Origin: Malania oleifera
Lineage: Eukaryota; Streptophyta; Magnoliopsida; Santalales; Ximeniaceae
DNA length: 64,000 nt
Assembly (NCBI RefSeq): GCF_029873635.1
Contig: NC_080422.1
Location: 16,584,049-16,648,048 of the forward strand
Reading direction: 5' to 3'
The notes under the pieces are model-generated. The model did not search any database and was not told the origin of the DNA. It saw only the letters and a program-made list of their open reading frames with translations. Numbering within the stretch: position 1 is the first letter of the stretch; each line of letters opens with the position of its first letter. This document shows, one piece after another, positions 25,301 to 34,530 of this stretch. Both the position numbers and the translations under genes were made by a program.

Positions 25301-28300
25301 ATAGAGCTTTAGGGGGGTATACAAACCAGAGGGGATTTTCTGGCAAAGATCAGCGGAGAAGAACTCCGGTGACAGTAATCAAGAAAGGAAAGAAAATTAT
25401 GAATCTATTCAGGGACAGATTGATAATACCTCAAATAGGGGGAGACTTGAGAGAGGCTCTGGAATTCTGGGCTACATCAACATAACATGCATATTTACAG
25501 GGTAAAGTTATTTCAGCGCTGGAATTCTGGATATAATCACTATAATGAGCCTAATAGCAAGGGAAGGTTATTTCAGCGCTGGATTTCGGGATATGATCAC
25601 TATAATGAGCGCAATTACAGGGGAGAATCTTTTTGGGGTAAGTCTGGTATGGTTAGAAGAGACAAGGTATTAAATGGACCAATAAGAATAATTACAGGGG
25701 CTCTAACTTTAATTGGTCCAGAATGAATAATTTTAGTAGGCTTAAATCAGAAAAATCTAAGCACAACAATGGAGGTGCAACCTCTGTCAAGTGCTGAAAA
25801 CAGGGATAGAATAAGCGAACTCAGTTAAGGCCCAAACGGAAATTAACATAGATCACAGTTCTGTTGGGTTGGAAGGTATTCAGGCTTTTTATACACTTAA
25901 GTGGACAGGAGCCCTCCTCCTCACATGAACATTTCTTTTGGGCCTGTAAAATTGAGAAGGAAAAGAGATCAACAGTTCAGTTGAAGGAATTACAAAATGA
26001 CAAAGAAGAAAAAGGAGAAAAAACGGCAAAATAGATAACTAGAGACACAGCAAAGGAGGTGCTAGACAGTGAAATAGAAGAGACTCCAATTGTTTCTGAG
26101 AAATGGTCAATAGTCTTGAAAAGACTGTTGGAAGCATACAAACAAGTGAAGACAAAGATGGGAGAGGAAGGTTTTCATGAAAAGGTAAAAGGAAAAGAGG
26201 TTATTGACACTTGGAATCAAAAGACGACTTGTCTGAGTTCACGAAGATGGGGAGGAGTCAATTTCCTTTTTTGATCTTGAAGCTGATGAACTGTTTAAAA
26301 GATAAATTGAGGAGAGAAGTTGAAGAAAGAGACAAGGTGGACGGCAAGAATAATTGGGAGGATGGAGAAGTTGACATAGGCTTAAATTCAGGGTCTCCTT
26401 CTTTAGCAGATCACTGCCTTGTTCTGGGTTTGAGAATTCAAGGTTTGGATACTGCCAGGAACTTAAAAGGAATCAACCTATCCACAGGCACTAAAGATTC
26501 TCATTCTTCCAAAAAAGATCCAAACCTTCTACTCCCCTTCTAAACGCCAATTCATCGAATAAGGATTTGGGAAGCAATGATCCAGGAGCGAGTGTGAGGA
26601 ACTTTACAACTCCAATGGGTAACCATTATAATTTTGTGTCTTCCCATATTAACTCTTATTTACTGAAATTCCATAAGGAATTAGAATCTGAGGGAAAACC
26701 AAAATATTGTTGATCTATTGGGGGATGAGAGAGAAAACCAAGTGGCCCAAGAACTTCTAGATGATTTGGGTTTCTCCTTGACAGCTCTCTCTGGGGATTT
26801 GATTAGACTCAAGAAAGAGGGAATAGGGAAGAGAAAAAAAAGTTAATAAGTTGAGTACAGAATTAGTTAGATTAGCTACCTCGGTGAACTATGGGAAATG
26901 GGGCAGGTGCTTGGGAGTTTGTAGTGTTACCAAATGAAGATTCTTTCCTGGAAAGTTAGAGGTCTAGGGGAGGACTAGACAGGAGAAGAGTTGTTAGAGA
27001 CTTGGTGAATAGAGCAAACCCTGAAGTTTTGTTTTTACAAGTCTTTAGGTGAGGTTGATTCCTTTGTTTTTAGAACTATTTGGGATACTGGTTTTAAGAA
27101 TTGGGTATCTCTTCCTTCTTCTGGGGCTTCAAGGAAGCAGATTGTGGCTTGGGACACTAGGTTTATGTCTTGAAAGTATTATGTTTTAGGTTCCTTTTCA
27201 TTGTTCGTACTACGTGAGATCAAAGGGGTTGGCGATTTGTGGTTTACCTCTGTTTATGGCCTTACAATACACTCCCAGAGGAGTGAATTTTTTGAAGAGT
27301 TGGCCAGCTTGTATGGGCTTTGCAATCCCTGTTGGGTGGTAAGGAGCAATTTCAATGTTATCATAACTGCTAGGGAGAAGTCTAGGGGGATCAAGGGTGA
27401 TGAGTAGAATGAGAAATTTTGACTCTTTCATTAGGGATAGTGGTTTAAGAGATGTCCCTTTGAGTAATGGCAGCTTCACCTGGATGACTAATGAGGATCG
27501 ACAAGCATTGACTCGTATTGATAGATTTCTTTTAGTGATGTTCGGGAAGAATTATTTCCGAATATAGTTAAAGTAAGACCTACCTCTGTTCATCGCCCAA
27601 TTCTTTTGGATTTTAAATGCAATTCAATGGGAGCCGACACCTTTTAGGTTTGAGAATATGTGGCTTTCTCACCCTTCTTTTGGTGATATCATCGGAACTT
27701 GGTGGAAAGAGTGTTATGTCCAAGGGTGGGAAGGTTTTAAGCTTATGAGGAAGCTGAATTTTGTCCATTGTAAACTTAAGAGAAGGAATAAAGAAGTGTT
27801 TGGGGATATTAAGAAAAAAAAAAAAACAATATTTTGGAGACAAGAAATTTGGATAGGTTGGAGGAGTGTGGCGTATTAGGGGAGCAAGATAGAAAGAGAA
27901 GAGTTTGCCTTAATAATGATCTTGAGGTGCTCTGATTGAAGGAAGAGAGAAGTTGGCAGCAAAAATCAAGGGTTAGTTGGGTTAGAGAGTGGGGCTCTAA
28001 TTCTAGGCTTTTTCATAGAGTGGCCAATGGGAGGAGGAGGCAGAGTCTTATTAAGGAGCTAGAGACAGAGGCAGGAGGGAAGAGAGCGATAATAAACAAA
28101 TTGGGGATGGCATTACTAAATTTTTTTAAAGGTTTGTATAATAATAACTGCAGGAATAGGTTAATGGTTGATGGGTTAGATTGGAGTCCTATTGGGGTAA
28201 AGCAAGCTAATTGGTTAGAAAGAATTTTTGGCTTGGAGGAAGTGAGAAGGACAGTTTTTGATATAGATAGAGATAAAGCACCAAGTCCAGATGGCTTTAC

Positions 28301-31300
28301 AAAGATTTTGTTCCAGGATAGATGCAAAGTGGTGAAACAGGACATTATGAAGTTTTCTGAGTTTCATAGGGGAGGAGTGGTGTATAAGAGTATTAAATCT
28401 ACTTTCATTACTCTCATCCCGAAAAAAGATAGGTCCAAGAGGGTGAAGGATTTTAGGCCCATTAGCTTGGTCACTAGTGTTTATAAGGTGCTTTTTAAGG
28501 ATCTTTCGAGAAGGTTGACAGAGATGTTGGGGGAGATGTTGTCATTAGCCCAATCTGCCTTGTGAAAGATAGACAAATCTTAGATGCTGTTTTGGTAGCA
28601 AATTAGGTGGTAGAGGATGTTAAAAGGAGAGGCAAAAGCGGGGTGGTTTTTAAATTGGATTTTGAAAAAGCTTATGACACTGTTAATTGGGTTTGTTTTT
28701 TGGAGAAAGTTATGCAGAAAAAAGGTTTTGGGTTTCTTTCGAGAAAGTGGATAAGAGGGTGTCTCAGCTCTGCTAATAAGTCAGTGATTGTTAATGGGCA
28801 GCCTAGGGATTTGTTTGGTGTTTCAAGAGGTTTAAGGCAAGGAGACCTGTTATCTCCGTTCTTGTTTACTTTGGTTGTTGATGTTCTTAGTAGGATGATT
28901 TCTCGTGCCCAAGACATGGGGGTTATTAATGGATTGTCTACTTCGTTGGAGGAGGGGGGAGTGTGGAGGCATTTCATCTTCAGAAAATTTTTCTAAGAGT
29001 GGTATATCTGGCATTAATTTGAGTAGCCTTTGTCCTATTTTGGTCTTCCATTTGGGGGTGACCCTTATCGGATGTTTTCTAGGATCCAGTGATAGAGTGG
29101 GGAAAACATTAGAGGCGGGAAGAGGGCTTGACTGTCACTAGGGGGTAAAATCACTCCTATTAATGCCTATTAGCTAATATTCCTATTTATTTTCTATCCC
29201 TTTTCAAAATCCCACCTAGGGTGGCTGGGAATGTGGAGAAGATTATGAGAGATTTTCTATGGTCGGGTGTTGATCAGAATAAAAGGGACTAGTTGGGAGG
29301 TTGCTAAAAGGTGCAAGTTAGAGGGAGCTTTGGGGCTTGGCAATGTGATTTCTAAGAACATATCCTTAATAGGGAAATGGTTATGGAGGTTTCCCTTAGA
29401 ATCTAATTCCCTATGGCACAAGGTAATAAAGAGTAAATATGGAATACATAAAAATAGACGGGATTCCAAAGGGAGTGGTAATGCCACTCATTCGAGTCAC
29501 GGAAGTTTGTGTCCCAAATTGCTAGTCTTTTCTTTCCTCTTACTCATTTTAAAGCAAGTAATTGGGATCAAATTCAATTCTGGGAGGACATTTGCATTAG
29601 GGAGTCTTCGTTGGAGCTGTTGGTGCCACATTTGTTTAGACTATCCACTGTTCACAATGCATCAATTTCAGCTTCTTATTTTTTGGGATTTTCATTTCTT
29701 TAGAAGTCTCTATGAAAGAGAGTTTGGTGAATTAACTCTTTTGTTGAGTGTGCTAGACTCTTTTGTTGACTTTCTCTTTATAGTCTTTCTTTCCAATCTC
29801 ATAAAATCCACAAATCCTAGCCCTCTCCCCTGACATAAAGTTGTTTGGAAAGCAAATATTGCTTTTAAAGTCTGGGCCTTCATGTGGACCTTAATTCTTA
29901 ACAAGAAAAATACAAACAATATGTTACAGTTAAGGAGGACATACAAAGCCCTTAGTCCAGACATTTGTGTGATGTGCAATGACTCTAATGAGACTATGAG
30001 TCATCTGTTCATTCAATTTAAGGTAGCAAGACGCATGTGGAATAATTTGTTCCCATATTTTGATGAGGCTTGGGAGGCTCCAGCCACAATTTAGAATTTC
30101 TTGAAAGTGAAGTTTTGGGGCTTTGGGAAGAAGGAGAGAAAGGGTATTTTGTGACTGCGCTACTTTTACAAATTTGTGGTCACTGTGGCTGGAAAGGAAT
30201 GCTCAAGTTTTTAAAAATCAAAAAGTCTCTCAAAGACTGCTTTGGGAGAAAGTTATTTTTCTTCCTTCTTTATGTGCTCATTCTTTTGAGGGTTTTGGAG
30301 TCTATTCAAAGGGATCAGATGGCAGCTTTGATGTAATTTTTAGTCTTTCCTTCTTCTTTTTTCCCTTTTTTTTTTCATTTTTGCTTTTAATTGGAGGATT
30401 TCTTATCCTCATTTCATTGTAATTATGTTATTTTAATAGAAATTTTTTATTATCTTAAAAATATATATATGATAGGGCCAGCCAAAGAAGAACTGCTCTC
30501 CCAGAAATGAATTCTTTAGTACAAAAATGCACCTATACCAATTATATGATAGAACCTTATGGTGCTGAATGCTGATCAATAATTCAATACACATGCACAC
30601 ACACAAAGTAGAACCATACTAAAAAATGCAGCAATTTTAACAATTCTTGTCAACCTAGGGTTGCATAATATAATGCAATCCCAAATTTTTACAATCAGCA
30701 AACAAAGCAGGTTTAAACATGCGTAGTGAACAAATCTCCTAGCTGGTAACAAGACTTTAGAAACTGAGTATCCAGTATTTACTTATCACAGCATTCCATA
30801 CAAAATCATGATGATTTGTTAACAATGATGCTCAAGTAACAGCCAGTGCTTGTCAGAAGGACAAATCATGCTCACTAGGAGGCTAGTGTAGCAATGGGAG
30901 CAGATGCGTAAAAGAAAGTCTTTTCAGGAAATCCATGCTGGGGTGAAGTATGGAAAGTGCAGCAGATGAGTGGGACAGCAATAAAGCACATGATCCCAAA
31001 GAGGATAAGTTAATGGAAGCTCTTGGTTAAGTGGCTTAGCAAAGACTGGCCCGCTGACCTGAGTCCCACTAACCGTTTGGATCAGAATTTGATCAACAGT
31101 CACAGAGACTCAGAAGGGAAGATTCAAAAGGCAGGTGTCAAAAGTGGGCTAAAAGGGTTAGGCAAAATTTTGGGGATGTTTATCGCTAGCATGAAGATAT
31201 ATAGTGTTATGGATGAATTTTTGGAAAGCAGATAGAGAGAAAGTACCAAAGGAGAGAAAGAGAAAAGCAAGGGAAGCAGACCTAGAGGAAGGGACTACGA

Positions 31301-32624
31301 AGTTTAAGTCTAGATGGTCATGTAATTACGATAGAAAATCCAAAAAGGAGGGAGGAAGACTAGGAGAAAAGGAGGGATCAAGATTAAGATGAGTAAGCCA
31401 TAGTGTGCAAAATTATCTTGTGGAATATTAAGGACCCTCATGACCTAGATATAAGAAAAGCCATTATAGGCTTGGGCTGGCAATGGTGTCTTGATCCTTA
31501 AAAGTGGATAATCTCCACCACTGCCATCACCACCCCCAAAAGACTCTAGTTGATTTTACAACCTAGATTTGAAGGTTCATTCTACAAGACAGCATTGGGG
31601 CCTTTCTCCTTCTGACATCTCCAAAGGACTTGTTATTCAGGGCACCATAGAATCCTCAGCATGTTTAACCCAAAAGAGAGCACAAAACCAAGGTTTCATA
31701 CACCTATAGTTAAGCTGTAAAGGAGCCCAAAACTACCATTAAAGCCCCTACTTTGTTTACTATAAGTTCTTTTATATTTTTCCCGTTGATAAAAAAAAAC
31801 TACCATGAATCTTGAGGAGCAGCAATACATGCAACACGCAAATCCAACAACATTGACTAATGGAGCATAGGATAGCCGAACATCTTCCAAGAGCATGGGG
31901 AAGTATAATCTGCACAAACTAAATGAACAACAACAAATAAAACATACCGTGCACTCAAGCTTCTTGCATCTTGATTATTTGTTGTAGTTGTTCCACTGGT
32001 CTGATTGTTTTCCCCTGTTAAGGCTTGACTAACTGAGATAGCTGTGTATGAAGCAGGTTCAGAAGAACGGTTGCCTTGAGAAGATCCCTGGCGTGACTGA
32101 GTTGAATCTTGGTCCGTACCCTGGTTGCGGTTGCGATAACGCCAATAAAGGATAGGGAGGGTTGCAACACAACCAGATGCATAACCCACAACCCATGAAA
32201 ACAGTGGGGCCTGTGGATTTTCATGCCTTGATAGAGATAAAACAACAACAGACGCGATAATCTGGCTCACAGTGACAATTAGCTCCACAGAAATCCATAG
32301 CCCAGAATTCAAAGGGCTCCTGCGGCGACGACCATAACCATCACCTCTCCTCATGAATGAAGAGGTCCTGGAATTCAATCTGTTTGACGTAGACAAAGAA
32401 GTTTGATGAGCAGCAGCCTGCATGCTACCAGACAGTCTGCCTTCACCCTGTGCTGGATCCGGTCTAGGAAGTTGATCATCATGAGCTGTGCTTGATGAAG
32501 CATTGTCACCTCTTGCAATGTCAATGATGTGCTCATGATCATCACTTCTTTCCATCGGCTCCATTAACAAAGGGTATCGATCAGTTTGGATATTGCTATG
32601 TGATTCCAATGAAGGAACATCCAT
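7047..32624 (-). CDS. Membrane-anchored RING-H2 E3 ubiquitin ligase, At1g12760/At1g63170 type (4 exons, 433 aa)
   Basis: Likely a RING-type E3 that transfers ubiquitin from an E2 to substrate at an endomembrane; substrates are unknown. Exons on the minus strand are 32624-31948, 8543-8418, 8333-8042 and 7253-7047. All have GT/AG borders and matching phases, giving 433 codons plus TAA. The N-terminal 100 residues are polar and Ser-rich. Hydrophobic segments lie at about 110-132, 141-161, 237-255 and 269-303, the last one Cys-rich ([10 protein letters not shown]). A RING-H2 finger begins at residue 367 as CCICL and continues with [11 protein letters not shown] and LCPLC, spaced C-x2-C, C-x-H-x2-H-x2-C, x10, C-x2-C. 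The start is the first ATG of a long open exon. Length and domain order fit the plant family of about 380-430 aa. The first intron is 23.4 kb and full of transposons. No exon is broken. Confidence 0.93.
7254..8041 (-). other. RING gene intron 3
   Basis: The donor GTGAGT reads on the minus strand from 8041 and the acceptor GTGCAG ends at 7254. The intron is AT-rich with no repeat or gene recognised. Minus-strand ORF 7712-7918 lies inside it without any known motif. Confidence 0.8.
8641..8960. repeat. Diverged tandem duplication, unit about 170 bp
   Basis: Two neighbouring copies start near 8641 and 8812. Both contain GGACCAA followed by a run like CATTCCATTTT or CATACCATTTT, then GGAGAAAATAAAAGTAATTTA and GAATAAACT. 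Nothing in them is coding. Confidence 0.65.
8961..9600. other. AT-rich intron sequence, nothing recognised
   Basis: Low-complexity AT-rich sequence within the first RING intron. Short ORFs lack motifs. Confidence 0.5.
9601..10240 (-). mobile_element. Probable remnant of a minus-strand LTR element with primer-binding site
   Basis: At 9981-9994 the minus strand reads TTTGGTATCAGAGT, a tRNA-Met-type primer site. To its right the sequence begins TGTAATAGTC, as expected for an LTR in minus orientation. The left part has non-coding, GC-richer sequence unlike the flanks. I could not find a second LTR, so limits are approximate. Confidence 0.4.
10305..10361. repeat. Compound GT and GA microsatellite
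   Basis: An uninterrupted GT run to about 10325 is followed, after CATA, by an uninterrupted GA run to about 10361. It is likely polymorphic. Confidence 0.95.
10362..11580. other. Intron sequence, nothing recognised
   Basis: AT-rich sequence with a short CA run near 10630 and a poly-T run near 10770. ORFs on both strands lack domains. Confidence 0.5.
11590..11924 (+). mobile_element. Probable L1-type LINE 3' end with poly-A tail
   Basis: The segment ends with TTGTAAATTC, ATTAATGAAATTTC and a 12-A run at 11911-11922. This resembles the 3' end of plant L1 elements (compare 23880-23965 and 30390-30465). No reverse transcriptase is left, so the call is tentative. Confidence 0.4.
11925..13177. 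other. Intron sequence, nothing recognised
   Basis: AT-rich non-coding sequence between two LINE remnants. No motif was found in the ORFs of either strand. Confidence 0.5.
13178..14204 (+). mobile_element. RTE-clade LINE fragment A (5'-truncated)
   Basis: From GGGTACCTAGGGA onward it aligns with 21886-22945 of the longer RTE copy B. It contains a reverse transcriptase piece with the catalytic LFADDI at about 13405-13422, then GGVES, and a C-terminal part with YGLEYWA (13667-13933). Stops and frameshifts interrupt it. It ends with GACTTAAGGCT and a GTT-repeat tail near 14185-14204, the tail type of plant RTE elements. It entered as a 5'-truncated copy or lost its 5' part. Confidence 0.85.
14205..14933. 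other. Intron sequence with a possible L1 3' tail near 14340-14575
   Basis: The stretch ending in CAATAAATCTCTTTTACTG and an A-rich run near 14575 looks like an L1 3' end but has no coding remnant. A C-run lies at about 14661-14677. The rest is unremarkable. Confidence 0.35.
14934..15108 (+). mobile_element. Au SINE (5'-truncated) with target-site duplication
   Basis: The core at 14950-15092 contains the pol III B box GGTTCGAGAC, then CCTCTCCAAAAAATGGGGGT, CACTGGGTACGACC and a T tail, which is the recognisable 3' two thirds of the angiosperm Au SINE. Flanking direct repeats 14934-14949 and 15093-15108 differ at one base (ACAATCCAGATTGCAA and ACAATCTAGATTGCAA), a typical LINE-mediated duplication. 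The A-box half is missing. Confidence 0.88.
15109..15600. other. Intron sequence with A-runs and AAT microsatellite
   Basis: An AAT repeat lies at about 15240-15262. The short motif CCTAG(G/A)CACTAGTTT occurs on both sides of it, suggesting a local duplication. No gene is seen. Confidence 0.55.
15721..16241 (+). repeat. 5' LTR of the chromovirus
   Basis: Begins TGTCACG and ends CGTGACA, a perfect 7-bp inverted terminus. Its 521-bp length is identical to the 3' copy. Confidence 0.93.
16350..17813 (+). pseudogene. Chromovirus gag-protease ORF with altered protease site
   Basis: Gag packages element RNA and protease matures the polyprotein. The ATG at 16350 (ACCATGG context) is preferred over the in-frame one at 16344. 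A Retrotrans_gag region is clear ([40 protein letters not shown]), then a basic linker, a zinc knuckle [13 protein letters not shown], and a protease domain. The aspartate motif reads [12 protein letters not shown] where the family has DTG or DSG, so an Arg replaces the key Gly and the protease is predicted dead. The ORF stops at 17811-17813 after a frameshift near 17785, beyond which the polyprotein continues in another frame. Confidence 0.88.
17786..18331 (+). pseudogene. Chromovirus pol remnant: N and C edges of reverse transcriptase fused by deletion
   Basis: In the second frame the linker between protease and reverse transcriptase is followed by the start of the transcriptase ([20 protein letters not shown], then [11 protein letters not shown]). 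It then jumps directly to [11 protein letters not shown], which normally follows the catalytic YxDD. The palm with both catalytic blocks, around 100 residues, is missing, and the two edges are joined in frame. A stop follows at 18329. Confidence 0.85.
18332..19519 (+). pseudogene. Chromovirus pol remnant: thumb, partial integrase, chromodomain
   Basis: Starts with the connection piece [22 protein letters not shown], then passes within a few residues to the integrase zinc finger ([18 protein letters not shown]). RNase H and the HH half of the finger are thus gone. The integrase has [10 protein letters not shown] but not the usual first part of the core. The C terminus carries a chromodomain at about 19230-19370 ([26 protein letters not shown]), which in this group steers integration to heterochromatin. 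The frame runs on into the 3' LTR. Confidence 0.86.
19436..19956 (+). repeat. 3' LTR of the chromovirus
   Basis: 521 bp, TGTCACG to CGTGACA, aligned base for base with the 5' LTR with about 20 substitutions. The RTE LINE sequence begins immediately after it. Confidence 0.93.
19957..22945 (+). mobile_element. RTE-clade LINE copy B (near full length, decayed)
   Basis: A one-ORF non-LTR retrotransposon. The apurinic endonuclease begins [16 protein letters not shown] (about 20060) and continues in 20166-20717 with [20 protein letters not shown] and GGDLNGHIG. Reverse transcriptase pieces follow: 21160-21513, 21770-22066 ([14 protein letters not shown]) and 22063-22422 ([15 protein letters not shown], with the catalytic FVDD). 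Frameshifts near 20160 and 22055 and several stops make it inactive. It ends CCCACCTAGTGGGACTTAAG and a GTT-rich tail at about 22917-22942. The endonuclease resembles the CFDP2-like family typical of plant RTE. Its 5' end abuts the gypsy LTR; a stretch left of the gypsy (15660-15720) may be the rest of its 5' UTR. Confidence 0.88.
22946..23535. other. Intron sequence, nothing recognised
   Basis: Unique-looking sequence between the RTE tail and an L1 piece. ORFs on either strand are short and without motifs. Confidence 0.5.
23536..23965 (+). mobile_element. L1-type LINE 3' fragment
   Basis: The ORF 23566-23919 has [20 protein letters not shown] and LQRDWSS, resembling the C-terminal tail after the zf-RVT domain of plant L1 elements. 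It is followed by TTGTAATTATTTCGTTCTC, TTTAATAAAAG and an A-rich end. The same layout occurs at 30390-30465, so the two are related. Confidence 0.55.
24230..30465 (+). mobile_element. L1-type LINE, about 6 kb, decayed
   Basis: A long L1 relic on the plus strand. It has an ORF1-like part (about 24811-26540), the endonuclease start [12 protein letters not shown] at 26936 (later [17 protein letters not shown]), and reverse transcriptase pieces at 27936-28565 ([28 protein letters not shown]) and 28607-28996 ([29 protein letters not shown]). A zf-RVT-like part with [15 protein letters not shown] lies at about 29969-30013, then [20 protein letters not shown]. It ends TTTAATAGAAA with an A/T-rich tail. 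The catalytic xADD block is missing at about 28980: HFIF is followed at once by the [12 protein letters not shown] segment that normally lies some 40 residues beyond. Many stops are present. The 5' limit is approximate. Confidence 0.85.
24811..26542 (+). pseudogene. L1 ORF1-like region with in-frame 20-residue repeats
   Basis: The first frame (from ATG 24811) reads [15 protein letters not shown] and later [18 protein letters not shown], as expected for an RNA-binding ORF1. At 25508-25627 two 60-bp units in tandem encode [20 protein letters not shown] and [20 protein letters not shown]. Later pieces (25990-26540) are charged. Stops break the frame at several sites. The function as ORF1 is inferred mainly from its position before the endonuclease. 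Confidence 0.55.
30466..31019. other. Intron sequence, nothing recognised
   Basis: AT-rich spacer between the L1 tail and a smaller L1 piece, with a short TA run near 30460 and CA run near 30593. Confidence 0.5.
31020..31450 (+). mobile_element. L1-type LINE fragment: ORF1 end and endonuclease start
   Basis: ORFs 31023-31235 and 31204-31392 are charged and Lys/Arg-rich at the end. They are followed by a sequence that reads [19 protein letters not shown] at about 31407-31463, like the opening KIxxWNxRGL of an L1 endonuclease. Only this junction remains. Confidence 0.45.
31451..31947. other. Intron sequence up to RING exon 1, nothing recognised
   Basis: No motif found. The GTATGT donor of RING intron 1 reads on the minus strand from 31947. 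Confidence 0.6.
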
Positions 32625-33860
32625 CTAAGTCTGCCCACAAAACTATGTATAGGGAAAGCATAGATCAGCTGTAAAAGTATTTCCAATTTTCTGTACTACT
32701 CAAACTTCTCTTCCAGGAAAAAAAATCAGACTTGTCTTTTGTACCAAATGCTCAGCACCATAAAATTTAGATGGTACAACAAGGTTAAATCTGTTTCAAA
32801 AACAACCTGCGTAGAGTCAGAAGATAGGCTTCTTCCTTTATTTTACTACTAAACAAAATATGACGAAAGGAAATCCGGGGAAAAAACAAACAAACAGCAT
32901 ATTTGATAAGTCAAGCAATACTACAAAAAAATAAATGGAAGTTTCAGTTCACTTGCTTGCTCTCCGGACCACCGTATACATATATTTAGACCATAAAAAA
33001 ACATGTTTTGAAAGGAGGGGGGGGGGGGGTGGGTGGAAGTTAAACGTCAAAATTCACTCAAGTGGAAACGTGAAGATAGAGAATATAAGAGCAGTCAATG
33101 TAAATTGATCAAATACATTGTTTTTTCCATAAAATCTTGATTCTCATAAAAGTTTCAAATCAAATCGATAGACAAGACAATCAAATCACGTGGAACAAAG
33201 ACCAAGCTAAAATCCAAGAATAAAAACCATGAATTCAAATTTCCTATAGTTAATTCATGTAATCCATCAAAGCAAACTCCGCAGCAGCCAAAATATTGGG
33301 TGTGTTCAAGAACTAGGAAAAATACTCCAATCTAATCTGAACCAACCAATAGAATTAACCAACGATTTCAAATCTAGATAAAACTAAAACTCACGAAGGA
33401 TTGGCAAGAAAATGTCAGAATTATTGCAGAAAATCCAAACCCTAACAAGAACATTGTAAAATATACATATGCTTTGTTGAAGAAAACCTGTAAAAGATAG
33501 GACTGACCAGTGACTGCTGATAGACGTTCAGAGATTAACCTTTTATTTTCTCGCCCATTTTCTCTCGAGGGTCATTTTCTCGAGAAAATAGACATGGTGT
33601 CAGCTATCGTCCTCCATTGCTTACGCCAAACCCTTTGAGAAAATACGTTAGACGTTAGGATCAAATATTAAAGTTAAATGGTTCTGAGCCGTTGGATCTT
33701 TTTTTAACTTGAAATCAAGCAAGCGGAACCTTTCGCGATCTTTGATCCTACGCCCGAGAATCCATGTAGCAAATCGGAGAGATGGTGTTTAACAGCTACA
33801 GTTGATTCAGCCATTCCATAAATGCAGATATGCTAGCTGAGAATCCTCTACGCACCAAAA
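32625..33860 (-). promoter_or_regulatory. 5' UTR and probable promoter region of the RING gene
   Basis: This 1.2-kb stretch lies upstream of the RING start codon and is free of recognised repeats, apart from a G-run at 33017-33029. A perfect 16-bp palindrome ATTTTCTCGAGAAAAT lies at 33574-33589, next to another CTCGAG at 33563-33568. The transcription start cannot be fixed from sequence, and an intron in the 5' UTR is possible. Confidence 0.45.
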
Positions 33861-33861
33861 T

Positions 33862-33892
<31 letters not shown>

Positions 33893-34011
33893 TTCATAAA
33901 TAAATACCACTTTTATTATTTTATATTTTAAAAAAAATTGTGAATGAAATATAATCCACAAACTTTAGTATATTTAATTGTTTTAAAGTATTTATATAAT
34001 TTAACAATTAG

Positions 34012-34042
<31 letters not shown>

Positions 34043-34530
34043 TTACATATGAATGAAAAGAATTTAACTAATATTGATTTCCTAAGTTAAGTCAATTCAT
34101 AAAAATAATATAGATTTTAGAACATTGTTATTGAAAATAAAAAAAAATTGATCTAAATCTCTTTCAAGCAATTAAAAATTAGTTAATATTTTTTTAAATT
34201 AACTAACTAACATTCATATGGTTGAATTTTAAATTTAGTATTAGACTAATTAACTTAAACACAATTGTTTCTCTAATTATTCAATTAATTTATAACCATC
34301 TATTTTCTTGGATTTCAAAAGTGTTTGAATATAAAATATTTAACTCGTGCTTAAATATATAATCTTAGATATTATATCCCAATTGTAGACACTCCAATTT
34401 TAACTCGTCTCTTTAATTAATTCGCATCCCTTTGAGTAAGTCCCTATTGACAATTTCTTGGTATTTTGTCTCACTGGGTCCCTGGTAATTACTGCAATCA
34501 AGTGTGGGGAATTTTTTTTATTTATTTGAT
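33861..34530. repeat. AT-rich spacer with two TA microsatellites
   Basis: TA runs lie at about 33867-33891 and 34013-34041. The remainder is very AT-rich with no gene. Confidence 0.7.

Larger units (their letters stand above)
8544..31947 (-). other. Giant 23.4-kb first intron of the RING gene
   Basis: The donor is GTATGT after codon 225 plus two bases (31947 downward) and the acceptor is TTTACAG ending at 8544. The CG left at the end of exon 1 joins the A opening exon 2 to make an Arg codon, restoring the family sequence before [11 protein letters not shown]. The intron consists largely of LINE, LTR and SINE insertions listed separately. Most are on the plus strand, antisense to this gene. 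Confidence 0.88.

Noticed and set aside
31857..32624. Single-exon 255-aa protein
   Set aside because: The last 30 residues of that ORF run into the intron. The GTATGT donor and matching phase with 8543 show that exon 1 ends at 31948.
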